Shown here: positions 1 to 7,313 of the stretch, one piece after another | Layout: each line of letters begins with the position of its first letter | Position numbering within the stretch: the first letter of the stretch is position 1 | Source: Desulfobacterales bacterium | Lineage (GTDB): Bacteria; Desulfobacterota; Desulfobacteria; Desulfobacterales; Desulfosalsimonadaceae | Assembly: GCA_018224315.1 (NCBI GenBank) | Contig: JAGTVF010000010.1 | Location: 1 to 27,563 of the forward strand | DNA length: 27,563 nt | Direction of reading: 5' to 3' | Translations under genes and position numbers: made by a program | Notes under the pieces: generated by a model | Databases searched by the model: none | Seen by the model: the letters and a program-made list of their open reading frames with translations, nothing else | What the model was told of the DNA's origin: nothing

Positions 1-97
1 TTGATATTCAAAAAATGAGCGCCAGGCTACGGGGTTATTTTCCGGGTACGGTCGGTTGACCCGGGCAACGCATTGATATCCAGGCAGGTTTTTGTTG

Positions 98-994
98 ATG
101 GGCCTTGATTTTTTATCCGTCTTGCGGGGTGTTTTTACCTTTGCCGTATATGTAGGGTTTACCGGGGTGCTGTGCGTGTTTTTTTTTCTGGTGGCTGCGG
201 TGAAATTCCTGGTTCCGGTAAAAGCGGTGCAAAAGCGCGCCGGCCGGGTTCTGGACCGGATTGCCAGCGGCATGTGGGTGGCTTGTTCCGTGTGGACCCA
301 CCGGATTTTGGGCCGGGTGGCATATGATATCCGGGGGCAGGCGGATCTGCACATGGGGCGCTGGTGTTTAATTGTTTCCAATCACCAGAGCTGGGTGGAT
401 ATCCTGGTGTTAATCCGGGTGCTGGCCGGCCGGGTGCCGCCATACAAGTTTTTTATCAAAAAAGAACTGCTGTGGCTGCCTTTGATGGGGCAGTGTTTCT
501 GGGGGCTGGATTTTCCGGTGATGAAGCGATATCCAAAGCATGTGGTGGAAAAACACCCTCATCTGAAGGGACAGGACCTGGAGACCACCCGCAAATCCTG
601 CGAGAAATTTCGCCACACCCCCGTGGCGGTGATGAATTTTATGGAAGGCACCCGGTTTACCCGTCATAAGCACAAAAAACAGAACTCTCCCTACCGGCAC
701 CTGTTAAAGCCCAGGGCGGGCGGGATGGCCATGATACTCTATGCCATGGGCGATCAGTTGCAGGATCTGGTGGACATCACCATTGCCTATCCCGATGGTG
801 TGCCCGGTCTGTGGAAATTTTTCTGCGGCCAAACCCGGCGTGTCCGGGTGGATGTCCGGCTGCGGTCCATTCCCGAAGATTTAAAAGACGGCCGGTATTT
901 TGCCGATCAGCAGGGCCGGGACCGGTTTTATCAATGGCTGGATCAGTTGTGGGTCCAAAAGGATCAGACCATGGGCGGGCTTTTGTCTGATTAA
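98..994 (+). CDS. Membrane-bound 1-acyl-glycerol-phosphate-type acyltransferase (LPLAT/PlsC-like, YihG-like)
   Basis: The protein has 298 residues from the ATG at 98; two in-frame TTG codons lie just upstream, but the ATG is the more natural start. A hydrophobic segment at about residues 7-40 should anchor it in the inner membrane. The LPLAT signature is clear: NHQSWVD carries the HX4D motif (H96, D101), and FMEGTR (EGTR at 183-186) is the glycerol-phosphate binding motif. Length and motif spacing fit the YihG/LCLAT1-like branch, which transfers acyl chains to lysophospholipids, better than the shorter classical PlsC. It therefore probably acts in phospholipid synthesis or remodelling, but the exact acceptor cannot be read from the sequence. 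It stands alone, convergent with the next gene only 18 bases away. Confidence 0.85.
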   Translation: MGLDFLSVLRGVFTFAVYVGFTGVLCVFFFLVAAVKFLVPVKAVQKRAGRVLDRIASGMWVACSVWTHRILGRVAYDIRGQADLHMGRWCLIVSNHQSWVDILVLIRVLAGRVPPYKFFIKKELLWLPLMGQCFWGLDFPVMKRYPKHVVEKHPHLKGQDLETTRKSCEKFRHTPVAVMNFMEGTRFTRHKHKKQNSPYRHLLKPRAGGMAMILYAMGDQLQDLVDITIAYPDGVPGLWKFFCGQTRRVRVDVRLRSIPEDLKDGRYFADQQGRDRFYQWLDQLWVQKDQTMGGLLSD

Positions 995-1012
995 TCCCGG
1001 CGGCTGTGCTGG

Positions 1013-1405
1013 TTAAAAATGACCTCCGCAGCCGCAGTCGCACCCGCTGCAGGCCGTGATTTCCGCCATGGCCCGCACCACCTCCCGGGCATCGGCCGGG
1101 GTCACGGATACGATTTTCAGGTTTAGATAAAACGGATCCAGGGCAATTTTCAGCCGCAGGGGAAAGGGAAAAATATGGCCGAAAAATTCGGGTATGGCCG
1201 ATTTGCTGATTTCCAGGCTCAGCTGCTCATCTGCGTGCCGGCCTTCGATTTTCCGTTCCAGGGGGGTCAGGCCCTCTTTTCCGATGCCAAAAATAAACCC
1301 CACCGGCTCCGGGTCCATGACTTCGGTGCCCGATGGGCGCTTGCCGGCCGAAACCTGTAAATCCACCTTGATTAAGGGCTCAATGTGTTGTTTTCCTGTT
1401 TTCAT
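1013..1405 (-). CDS. Small FKBP/SlyD-like protein with Cys-rich C-terminal tail
   Basis: This 130-residue protein starts at an ATG preceded by AAGGAAGG. Residues about 35-65 follow the FKBP pattern: an F-x-x-G-x-G segment, then L-x-P-L-E-x-x-I-E-G and a following beta strand. Near the end, the segment around FYLNLKIVSVTPAD matches the last FKBP strand before the SlyD-type helix. The inserted chaperone flap of SlyD appears to be missing. The last 12 residues, CSGCDCGCGGHF, hold four Cys and one His, reminiscent of the metal-binding tail of SlyD. A role as a peptidyl-prolyl isomerase, chaperone or metal carrier is inference; the match is weak and active-site residues may be eroded. It is divergent from rubrerythrin. 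Confidence 0.6.
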   Translation of the reverse strand: MKTGKQHIEPLIKVDLQVSAGKRPSGTEVMDPEPVGFIFGIGKEGLTPLERKIEGRHADEQLSLEISKSAIPEFFGHIFPFPLRLKIALDPFYLNLKIVSVTPADAREVVRAMAEITACSGCDCGCGGHF

Positions 1406-1714
1406 CTGCCTTCCTTTAATCTGTGACGCCTTGCTTCGTCTTTTTGGCTTCTACATAACACAGGCCCGGACCGGGCATCAATACAAGTTGATACCATGTC
1501 GGCAATTCGATGTTTCCGGCAGGGGCCGGGTGTATCACGGCCGGGCAGTGTCTCATTGAGACAGGGAGGGAAAGGTCTGCCCAAAAGCCTGAAATAGTGG
1601 GCCCTGCCTTGTGGCACAAAAATTGATAGAAGATAGGGCAAAGCTTGAAAAGTGATGCGGAATGGATATTTTAAGAATTTGTAGCCATAAACATATCAAT
1701 TCAAGGAGGAAGAA
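1406..1714. other. Divergent intergenic region between the FKBP-like gene and rubrerythrin
   Basis: No convincing gene is seen in these 309 bases; the open frames are short and lack start signals or recognisable motifs. Two perfect inverted repeats stand out: GCCCGG-A-CCGGGC at 1464-1476 and TGTCTC-ATT-GAGACA at 1549-1563. The second is a plausible operator or small hairpin. The rubrerythrin promoter candidate is annotated separately. Confidence 0.5.
1645..1672 (+). promoter_or_regulatory. Candidate sigma70-type promoter of rubrerythrin
   Basis: TTGAAA at 1645-1650 (5 of 6 to consensus) and TATTTT at 1667-1672 (4 of 6) are separated by 16 bases, about 40 bases before the rubrerythrin start. 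No recognisable PerR or Fur palindrome was seen next to it. Confidence 0.4.
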
Positions 1715-2212
1715 ATGGGAAAGACCATGCAGCATTTAAAGGACGCATTTGCCGGCGAATCTCAGGCCAACCGCAAGTATCTGGCTTTTGCCAAACAGGC
1801 CGAAAAAGAGGGCTATCCGGCTGCGGCAAAACTTTTCCGGGCCGCAGCCGCGGCTGAAACCGTGCATGCCCACGCACATCTGCGGGCCATGGGCGGCATC
1901 GGAAACACTGCCGATAACCTCAAAGAGGCTGTCGAGGGTGAAACCTATGAGTTTAAATCCATGTATCCGGAGATGATCGAAGATGCCCGGGCAGAGGGCG
2001 AAAAGGCTGCGGACCAGAGCTTTACCTGGGCAAACGAGGTGGAGCAGATCCATGCCGGGCTTTACCGAAAGGCCCTGGATGAACTGGGCCAGGGCGAGGA
2101 AGTGGAATGCTATTGGGTCTGCTCTCTTTGCGGCAACACCGTGGCCAACGAGCCCCCGGATGTGTGTCCGGTATGCAAGGCCAAGTCCAAAGCCTTTGAA
2201 AGGGTGGACTGA
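1715..2212 (+). CDS. rbr: Rubrerythrin
   Basis: This 165-residue non-haem iron protein is a peroxidase that protects anaerobes by reducing hydrogen peroxide in the cytoplasm. The N-terminal four-helix diiron domain shows E15, E48 with H51 (ExxH), E76 and E79, and E110 with H113 (ExxH). The C-terminal rubredoxin-like domain has paired CxxC knuckles at C136/C139 and C151/C154 for an Fe(SCys)4 centre. The length is on the short side for the family but all expected ligands are present. The start is set by AAGGAGGA five bases before the ATG. It is monocistronic and converges on the fumarase gene through a GC-rich hairpin. Confidence 0.97.
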   Translation: MGKTMQHLKDAFAGESQANRKYLAFAKQAEKEGYPAAAKLFRAAAAAETVHAHAHLRAMGGIGNTADNLKEAVEGETYEFKSMYPEMIEDARAEGEKAADQSFTWANEVEQIHAGLYRKALDELGQGEEVECYWVCSLCGNTVANEPPDVCPVCKAKSKAFERVD

Positions 2213-2226
2213 TTTTGGCGGCCATG

Positions 2227-2262
2227 TGCCGGCCCGGGCAAAAAAGCCGGCCCGGGCCGGCA
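2227..2262 (+). terminator. GC-rich hairpin at the rbr/fumarase convergence
   Basis: TGCCGGCCCGGGC (2227-2239) and its exact complement (2250-2262) form a 13-bp stem with a 10-base loop just after the rubrerythrin stop. There is no T-run on the plus strand, so it is a weak canonical terminator in this direction; it may protect the 3' end or pause polymerase. Confidence 0.5.
2240..2261 (-). terminator. Intrinsic terminator of the fumarase gene
   Basis: Read on the minus strand, the palindrome GCCGGCCCGGGCCGGC (2246-2261) is followed directly by TTTTTT (2240-2245), about 20 bases after the fumarase stop. The same bases form a different, longer hairpin on the opposite strand. Confidence 0.65.
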
Positions 2263-2280
2263 CTGCCAGCCGTGTGCCGG

Positions 2281-3894
2281 TTACCGGCTCAAAATCTGTT
2301 CGAAAAAGTCATTGCCCTTGTCGTCAATGATGATAAATGCGGGAAAATCCCGCACGCGTATCTTGTAGACCGCTTCCATTCCCAGTTCGGCAAAATCGAT
2401 GACTTCCACTTTGGTTATGCAGTCCCTGCCCAGCCGGGCCGCGGGCCCGCCGATGGAGCCCAGGTAAAATCCGCCGTAATCCTTGCACGCATCTTTGACC
2501 ATGGCTGATCGGTTGCCCTTGGCCAGGGTGACAAATGCGCCGCCGTGTTTTTGGAACAGGGGCACGTAAGGATCCATGCGCGCGGCCGTGGTGGGGCCGA
2601 AAGCCCCGGATGCATGGTTTTGCGGGGTTTTGGCCGGGCCTGCATAATAGATGATGTGATCCTTGATGTAATCCGGGAGCTGTCCGGTCTTTTCCAGCTG
2701 CTCATTGATCCGGGCATGGGCGATGTCTCTGGCCACCACAATATCGCCGGAAAGCAGCAGGCGGGTGGTAACCGGATAACCGGAAAGCTCCTTTCTGATT
2801 TCTTCCATGGGGCGGTTTAGATCAATTTGCACAGCCGGGGTGTCCACGGCCGGGGCATCGGGCAGAAACCGGGCCGGATCGGTATCGAGTTGTTCCACAA
2901 AAACCCCGTCTTTTGTGATCTTGCCCTTGATGTTGCGGTCTGCGCTGCAGCTGACCCCGATGCCGATGGGACACGATGCCCCGTGTCTGGGCAGGCGGAT
3001 GACGCGCACGTCATGGCAGAAATATTTCCCTCCGAACTGGGCGCCCAGGCCCAGCTGTTGGGATGCGGCCAGAAGCTTTGCTTCCATGTCCGGATCGCGA
3101 AAGGCGTGGCCGTATTGGTTTCCTGAAACAGGCAAAGTGTCGAGATATCCGGCCGTGGCCAGTTTTACGGTCTTGAGATTGGCTTCAGCCGAGGTGCCGC
3201 CGATGACAACGCTCAAATGATAGGGCGGACAGGCGGCGGTGCCCAGGGATTTCATTTTTTCGGTTAAAAAGGGAATCAGTTTTTTTTCGTTTAATACCGC
3301 TTTGGTTTCCTGAAACAGGTAGGTTTTGTTGGCTGATCCGCCGCCCTTGGCGATCATGAGAAAGCTGTAGGCGTCGCCTTCGGTGGCGTAGAGCTCGATT
3401 TGGGCCGGCAGGTTGCAGCCGGTGTTTTTTTCCGTGTACAAATCCAGGGGGGCGTTTTGGGAATAGCGAAGGTTGTTTTGGGTGTATGCGTCAAATACGC
3501 CCTTGGAAAGGGCTTTTTCGTCATCTGCGCCGGTCCAGACCTGCTGGCCCTTTTTGCCGATGATCACCGCCGTGCCCGTGTCCTGGCACATGGGAAAGAC
3601 GAATTCAGCTGAAATCACAGCATTTTTCAGCATTTCCAGGGCCACGAACCGGTCGTTGTCCGAGCTTTCCGGATCATTTAAAATATCGGCCAGCTGTTGC
3701 AAATGCCGGGTCCGGTAAAGGTGGGCCACGTCTGTGAAGGCAGATTTTGCAAGCTCGGACAGGGCTTCGGGCGCCACCCTGAGTATGGGCCGGCCTTCAA
3801 ATTCGGCCATGCCAACACCGGCATCACTGAGTTTTCGGTACTGCGTGTCATCGGCTCCCAGGGGGAACATGGGCTGATAATGAAACTCGGCCAT
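2281..3894 (-). CDS. fum: Class I fumarate hydratase (iron-sulfur, FumA/FumB type)
   Basis: The protein catalyses the reversible hydration of fumarate to malate in the cytoplasm, within the oxidative or reductive citric acid pathway. At 537 residues it is the fused one-chain form, with the alpha-type domain first and the beta-type domain second. Cys103 (MCQDTGT), Cys222 (ACPPYH) and Cys316 (VSCSADR) are spaced as the three ligands of the [4Fe-4S] cluster in E. coli FumA, offset by two. The beta half contains SGDIVVARD and GPTTAARMD. The ATG at 3892-3894 is preferred over the GTG one codon upstream because AAAGGAG lies six bases before it. It begins 33 bases after the thiC stop with no terminator seen between, so it may be co-transcribed with thi4-thiC. 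The enzyme class is oxygen-sensitive, consistent with an anaerobe. Confidence 0.95.
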   Translation of the reverse strand: MAEFHYQPMFPLGADDTQYRKLSDAGVGMAEFEGRPILRVAPEALSELAKSAFTDVAHLYRTRHLQQLADILNDPESSDNDRFVALEMLKNAVISAEFVFPMCQDTGTAVIIGKKGQQVWTGADDEKALSKGVFDAYTQNNLRYSQNAPLDLYTEKNTGCNLPAQIELYATEGDAYSFLMIAKGGGSANKTYLFQETKAVLNEKKLIPFLTEKMKSLGTAACPPYHLSVVIGGTSAEANLKTVKLATAGYLDTLPVSGNQYGHAFRDPDMEAKLLAASQQLGLGAQFGGKYFCHDVRVIRLPRHGASCPIGIGVSCSADRNIKGKITKDGVFVEQLDTDPARFLPDAPAVDTPAVQIDLNRPMEEIRKELSGYPVTTRLLLSGDIVVARDIAHARINEQLEKTGQLPDYIKDHIIYYAGPAKTPQNHASGAFGPTTAARMDPYVPLFQKHGGAFVTLAKGNRSAMVKDACKDYGGFYLGSIGGPAARLGRDCITKVEVIDFAELGMEAVYKIRVRDFPAFIIIDDKGNDFFEQILSR

Positions 3895-3927
3895 CACAGA
3901 CTCCTTTGCTTTAAAGGGTTCACTGTT

Positions 3928-5214
3928 TTATTTGATTTCTTCCATGGCCCGGCCATAGGTTTTCAGGGCACAGAAGTCACCGCACATGGTGCAGACGTCC
4001 TTGTCGTGGTCCTCGCTTTGGGCCCGCATGGCCCGGGCTTTTTCCGGATCAATGGCATGGGCGAAAACCGAGGGCCAGTCAAAGCCTCTTCGCGCAGCCG
4101 TCATTTCCCGGTCCCGGTCCCATGCGCCGGCCACGCCCTTTTCCAGGTCCCCGATATGGGCGGCGATTTTGGAGGCCATAACGCCTTCGCGCACTTCATC
4201 CACACCAGGCAGGGTCAGGTGCTCGGCCGGGGTCACGTAGCAGAGAAAATCCGCGCCTGCAGCCGCAGCAATGGCACCGCCAACGGCTCCGGCAATATGG
4301 TCGTGGCCGGCGGCAATATCGGTGGGAAGCGGTCCCAGCACGTAATAAGGGGCCTGTCCGCACAACTGCTGCTGTAGTTTCATGTCCATGGCGATCCTGG
4401 ACAAGGGCACATGCCCAGGTCCTTCAATCATTACCTGAACCCCGGCATCCCGGGCCTGTTGGGCCAGTTGTCCGAGCACCACCAGCTCGCTGATCTGGGC
4501 CCGGTCCTGGGCGTCAAAAATGGTGCCCGGCCGCAGCCCATCGCCCAGCGACAGGGTCACGTCATGAGCCCGGACGATTTCCAGCAGGCGGTCATATTGG
4601 CAATATAACGGGTTTTGCGCATTGTTGCGGGCCATCCATTCCGCCAGCAGGCTGCCGCCCCTGGAAACCATGCCCAGATGCCGGCTGCATTGTTTGAGCA
4701 CCTTTAGGGTTTCCGTGGTAATGCCGCAGTGCACGGTGATAAAATCCACCCCTGCCCGGCACTGGGCTTCAATTTCATCAAAAATATCATCAGAAGTCAA
4801 ATCAATGCAGGCCCGTCCTGCTGCCAGCATTCGGCTGACGGCCTTGTAAACCGGTACAGTGCCCACCATTACGGGACTTTTGTCCAGTATGGATCGCAGG
4901 ATTGCATCCAGGTCCCCGCCGGTGGACAGATCCATGACCGCATCAGCGCCCGCGGCTGCGGCGGCATCGAGTTTGGCCAGTTCATGGGCGGGGTCATGCC
5001 GGCTGGGCGATGTGCCGATATTGGCGTTGACCTTGGTGCAAAGCCCTTTTCCGATGCCTCGAAAGTGAAATTGCCGGGCGATGTTTTTGGGGATCACCAC
5101 CTGGCCCAAAGCGATTTTATCGCGCAGTTTCTCCGGGGAGATCTGTTCATATTCCGCCACCTGGCGCATTTCATCAGTGATGCGGCCGGCTTTGGCCGAT
5201 TCGAGCTGTGTCAT
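3928..5214 (-). CDS. thiC: Phosphomethylpyrimidine synthase ThiC (short form)
   Basis: ThiC is a non-canonical radical SAM enzyme that converts aminoimidazole ribotide to hydroxymethylpyrimidine phosphate, the pyrimidine half of thiamine. The 428-residue product lacks the N-terminal domain of the 631-residue E. coli enzyme, as is usual for the short form. Core blocks such as NANIGTS, DLSTGGD, FITVHCGI, LSLGDGLRPG, IEGPGHVP and LGPLPTDIAAGHDHI are intact. The C-terminal cluster motif reads CTMCGDFC (C408, C411, C415), so the last spacing is three residues rather than the four of E. coli ThiC. The start has AGGA seven bases upstream. ThiC paralogues (BzaF) make 5-hydroxybenzimidazole, but the thi4 partner and upstream TPP riboswitch argue for thiamine. 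Confidence 0.93.
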   Translation of the reverse strand: MTQLESAKAGRITDEMRQVAEYEQISPEKLRDKIALGQVVIPKNIARQFHFRGIGKGLCTKVNANIGTSPSRHDPAHELAKLDAAAAAGADAVMDLSTGGDLDAILRSILDKSPVMVGTVPVYKAVSRMLAAGRACIDLTSDDIFDEIEAQCRAGVDFITVHCGITTETLKVLKQCSRHLGMVSRGGSLLAEWMARNNAQNPLYCQYDRLLEIVRAHDVTLSLGDGLRPGTIFDAQDRAQISELVVLGQLAQQARDAGVQVMIEGPGHVPLSRIAMDMKLQQQLCGQAPYYVLGPLPTDIAAGHDHIAGAVGGAIAAAAGADFLCYVTPAEHLTLPGVDEVREGVMASKIAAHIGDLEKGVAGAWDRDREMTAARRGFDWPSVFAHAIDPEKARAMRAQSEDHDKDVCTMCGDFCALKTYGRAMEEIK

Positions 5215-5275
5215 GGAAATATCCTGTTTTTGTTTTTTTATTCACTAAAGATTGATGGCACCGTAAATGGATATA

Positions 5276-5346
5276 AACCACAGAGGACACAGAGCTCACG
5301 GAGAAGGCTTCTTATAAATAATGGTTTCTCTGTGGCCTCTGTGGTT
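5276..5346. repeat. Imperfect inverted-repeat element (small MITE/REP-like) between thi4 and thiC
   Basis: AACCACAGAGGACACAGAG at 5276-5294 is mirrored by CTCTGTGGCCTCTGTGGTT at 5328-5346: 19-base arms with one mismatch around a 33-base centre. The left arm contains two copies of CACAGAG. A third, smaller hairpin (AGAAGgcTTCT) sits in the centre. Sequences of the ACCACAGAGG-ACACAGAG kind recur in many bacterial genomes as dispersed non-coding repeats (recalled knowledge, not searched). It occupies the 162-base space between the two thiamine genes and would fold into a stable stem in the mRNA. Confidence 0.7.
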
Positions 5347-5376
5347 AAGCAATGGATCCCCGAAAGTTCCTTACAA

Positions 5377-6150
5377 TCAGACCTTACCGGCCAGCTCGCC
5401 GGCCACCTTGCGGCCGGAAAGCAGCATCCCGCCGAAGATCGGTCCCATGCGGGGCCCGCCGGCTGTGGCATTGGCCGCCATACCGGCCACGTACAGGCCG
5501 GGAAAGATTTCCTTTGTGTTTTCCGTGGTATCGCTTTCGGCCCGGTCCGCCCACATGGCCTTCTGGCCCACGATGCCGCCGGTGGATGTATTGAGGCGGC
5601 CGGGGTTTTTCTTGTCCACCATCTGCACCACATCCGTGTCATGGCCGGTGGCGTCAATGACGTAGCCTGCGCGCACCGTGAGCGGATCCACGTGCAGACC
5701 TGTCATTTCCACCGGCGACCAGTTGATCACCAGGCCTTCGACCCGGTCGGGCCGCATCATCACATCTTCGACGCTGATGCAGTTAAATATGGTCAGCCCG
5801 GCGCGCAGGGCTTCGGCGGTCAATGACGCCACCGCCTCGATCCCGTCTGCGGTGTAGTAATCATCCTGGTACTGCCGGTAACGAATGCCAAAGGCATCCA
5901 GGATCTCCAGGGCTTCTGCCTGGACCACGATTTCGTTAAACAGCATGCCGCCGCCCCACATGCCGCCGCCGATGCTGAGCTTGCGTTCAAACAACACCAC
6001 CTTTTTGCCGGCCTTTGCCAGAAAATATCCGGCCACCAGGCCCGAGGGGCCGGCGCCCACAATGGCCACATCGGTTTCCAGGTTGTCTGTGAGCTTTTGG
6101 TGATACCGCTCGATGATGGCCCGGGAAATCATAATTTCGTCAAGTGCCAT
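5377..6150 (-). CDS. thi4: Thi4-type thiazole synthase, probably sulfide-using
   Basis: Thi4 builds the adenylated thiazole of thiamine from NAD and glycine. The 257-residue protein has the dinucleotide-binding motif VGAGPSG at 31-37, the E-R-x-x-x-x-G-G-G segment at 55-63 and the typical C-terminal [20 protein letters not shown] stretch. At the position where eukaryotic suicide Thi4 carries its sacrificial Cys, this protein reads GLHVDPL with His153. Archaeal Thi4 enzymes with His here are known to use free sulfide and turn over, so the same is inferred. The ATG has AAGGAG nine bases upstream. It is the first gene after the TPP riboswitch and is followed by thiC, so the pair supplies both halves of thiamine. 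Sulfide would be abundant in a sulfate reducer. Confidence 0.93.
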   Translation of the reverse strand: MALDEIMISRAIIERYHQKLTDNLETDVAIVGAGPSGLVAGYFLAKAGKKVVLFERKLSIGGGMWGGGMLFNEIVVQAEALEILDAFGIRYRQYQDDYYTADGIEAVASLTAEALRAGLTIFNCISVEDVMMRPDRVEGLVINWSPVEMTGLHVDPLTVRAGYVIDATGHDTDVVQMVDKKNPGRLNTSTGGIVGQKAMWADRAESDTTENTKEIFPGLYVAGMAANATAGGPRMGPIFGGMLLSGRKVAGELAGKV

Positions 6151-6180
6151 GACTGCATTCTCCTTGATTCTTTGGTGTTA

Positions 6181-6219
6181 AAACAAAAAAGCCGTTTTCC
6201 CGGCCGGGAAAACGGCTTA
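6181..6219 (-). terminator. Riboswitch-controlled intrinsic terminator upstream of thi4
   Basis: A perfect 30-base palindrome (6190-6219, arms AAGCCGTTTTCCCGG and its complement) is followed on the minus strand by TTTTTGTTTT. It lies between the TPP aptamer and the thi4 start. Its 5' arm CGTTTTCCC (6207-6215) can alternatively pair with GGGAAAACG at the 3' end of the aptamer (6265-6273), giving a simple terminator/antiterminator switch. Confidence 0.9.
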
Positions 6220-6262
6220 ACGTCCATTTGCGAGCAGATGTGCAAGGCATGGATATGTTTGC

Positions 6263-6357
6263 AGCGTTTTCCCTGCGCAGGCATTACCCTGATCAGGTTG
6301 AAAGGGTTATCCGCGCATTTGTGCGGATTCTCAGCCGGAAGTCGGCACCCCCAACGG
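6263..6357 (-). promoter_or_regulatory. TPP riboswitch (THI element)
   Basis: The minus strand contains the conserved TPP aptamer blocks in order: GGGGGTGCC, then GGCTGAGAA, then ACCCTTTCAACCTGATCAGG, then GTAATGCCTGCGCAGGGAA. The CTGAGA and ACCTGATC/AATGCC signatures are the hallmark of the family. A variable P3-type stem (ATCCGC-ACAAAT-GCGCGGAT) is present. It lies 22-27 bases downstream of a sigma70-like promoter and upstream of a strong terminator, so TPP binding should stop transcription of thi4-thiC. Confidence 0.96.
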
Positions 6358-6383
6358 CGGTTTCAGATTGTTGTATTGGATAC

Positions 6384-6411
6384 AGTAAAGATCTGTTGCA
6401 GCGGGTGTCAA
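6384..6411 (-). promoter_or_regulatory. Promoter of the thi4-thiC unit
   Basis: A consensus TTGACA (6406-6411) is followed after 16 bases by TTTACT (6384-6389, 4 of 6). The predicted start near 6377 falls just before the TPP aptamer. Confidence 0.65.
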
Positions 6412-6412
6412 G

Positions 6413-6446
6413 AAAAATTTTAAAAACCTGAAACACTCTGTTTCGG
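6413..6446 (-). terminator. Intrinsic terminator at the end of the rimP-to-yycJ operon
   Basis: On the minus strand CCGAAAC-AGAGT-GTTTCAGG forms a stem with one bulged A (6427-6446), followed by TTTTTAAAATTTTT. It starts about 20 bases after the yycJ-like stop codon and ends immediately before the thi4 -35 box. Confidence 0.7.
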
Positions 6447-6464
6447 TCAAAACATGTTCGCGGG

Positions 6465-7313
6465 TCAGGGCGTTTTTGTGATTTCAAACATGCGGCCGCA
6501 TGCATCCTGGCGGGCTGCGCAAAACCGGGGGCCCCGGCTGTTGACCGGTTCGGCCACAACGCTCAAAGCTTTTTCCGGGGTGTTGTTGGTTTGGCTGATA
6601 TGGGCCAGGATCACATTCTTAAGCCGGTCATGGATGACTTCCATGAGCAGATCCCGGGCAGCCTCATTGGAAAGGTGGCCTGTGCGGCCCTTGACCCGCT
6701 GCTTGGTGGGCCAGGGATAGGGGCCTTGCTCGAGCATGGATACATCGTGATTGGCTTCGAGCACCAGCAGATCGCACCCTGCCAGGTGATGGCGGACCAT
6801 GGCCGTGGCAACGCCCAGGTCCGTGGCAATACCGATTTTGCCGGCATTGTTTTCCACGGTAAAGCCTGCGGGTTCGGCCGCGTCATGGGAAATGGAAAAC
6901 GGGCGGAAAACAAGGTCGTTTACGGCAAACCGGGTGCCGCAGAAAAACGGGCAGAACGCGTCAATGCGGCCAAGGTGGCGGGCTGCGGCCTTTTGCGTGC
7001 CGTCATTGATGTAAACCGGCAGGTTGTAGCGCCGGGCCAGCACGCCCACGCCGGTGATATGATCGTGGTGCTCGTGGGAAACCACCAGGGCGTCAAGATT
7101 GCGGGGGCAGAGGCCCTGCTGCTGCATCCGGCGTTCGATCTGCACCCCGGAAAGGCCGGCGTCAATTAAGACAGCGGTTTGGTCTGAGGCCACATAAATG
7201 GCATTGCCCTTACTCCCGCTGGCCAGCATGCAGATACAGAGCCGGGCGGTAAGATCCGGCGATGACACGCACGACCGGGAGGCGGATGCGCCAAAAGGGG
7301 GTTGCTGTTTCAT
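6465..7313 (-). CDS. YycJ/WalJ-like metallo-beta-lactamase-fold hydrolase
   Basis: The 282-residue protein has the binuclear-zinc motif HEHHDH (H80-H85) after a strand ending LIDAGLS (49-55), a second His in the SISHDA segment, a metal-bridging Asp in ATDLG, and a GHLSN segment. This arrangement is typical of the YycJ/WalJ branch; members have been linked to exonuclease or DNA-repair activity, but no substrate can be read here. The N-terminus is about 25 residues longer than usual before LASGSKGN, so the true start could be internal. However, the ATG at 7311-7313 overlaps the dut stop as ATGA, which favours coupled translation from that codon. It is the last gene of the long translation operon. 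Confidence 0.85.
   Translation of the reverse strand: MKQQPPFGASASRSCVSSPDLTARLCICMLASGSKGNAIYVASDQTAVLIDAGLSGVQIERRMQQQGLCPRNLDALVVSHEHHDHITGVGVLARRYNLPVYINDGTQKAAARHLGRIDAFCPFFCGTRFAVNDLVFRPFSISHDAAEPAGFTVENNAGKIGIATDLGVATAMVRHHLAGCDLLVLEANHDVSMLEQGPYPWPTKQRVKGRTGHLSNEAARDLLMEVIHDRLKNVILAHISQTNNTPEKALSVVAEPVNSRGPRFCAARQDACGRMFEITKTP

Noticed and set aside
3928..5214. ThiC paralogue BzaF (cobamide lower-ligand synthesis)
   Set aside because: The TPP riboswitch and adjacent thi4 point to thiamine; no cobalamin riboswitch or cobamide gene is nearby.
5238..5657. A 139-codon minus-strand frame covering the thi4-thiC spacer
   Set aside because: It is out of frame with thi4 over most of its length, and its C-terminal part is just translation of the inverted repeat.
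4729..5826. A 365-codon plus-strand open frame across thiC, the spacer and thi4
   Set aside because: It is antisense to two well-supported genes, runs through the inverted-repeat element and contains no recognisable domain.
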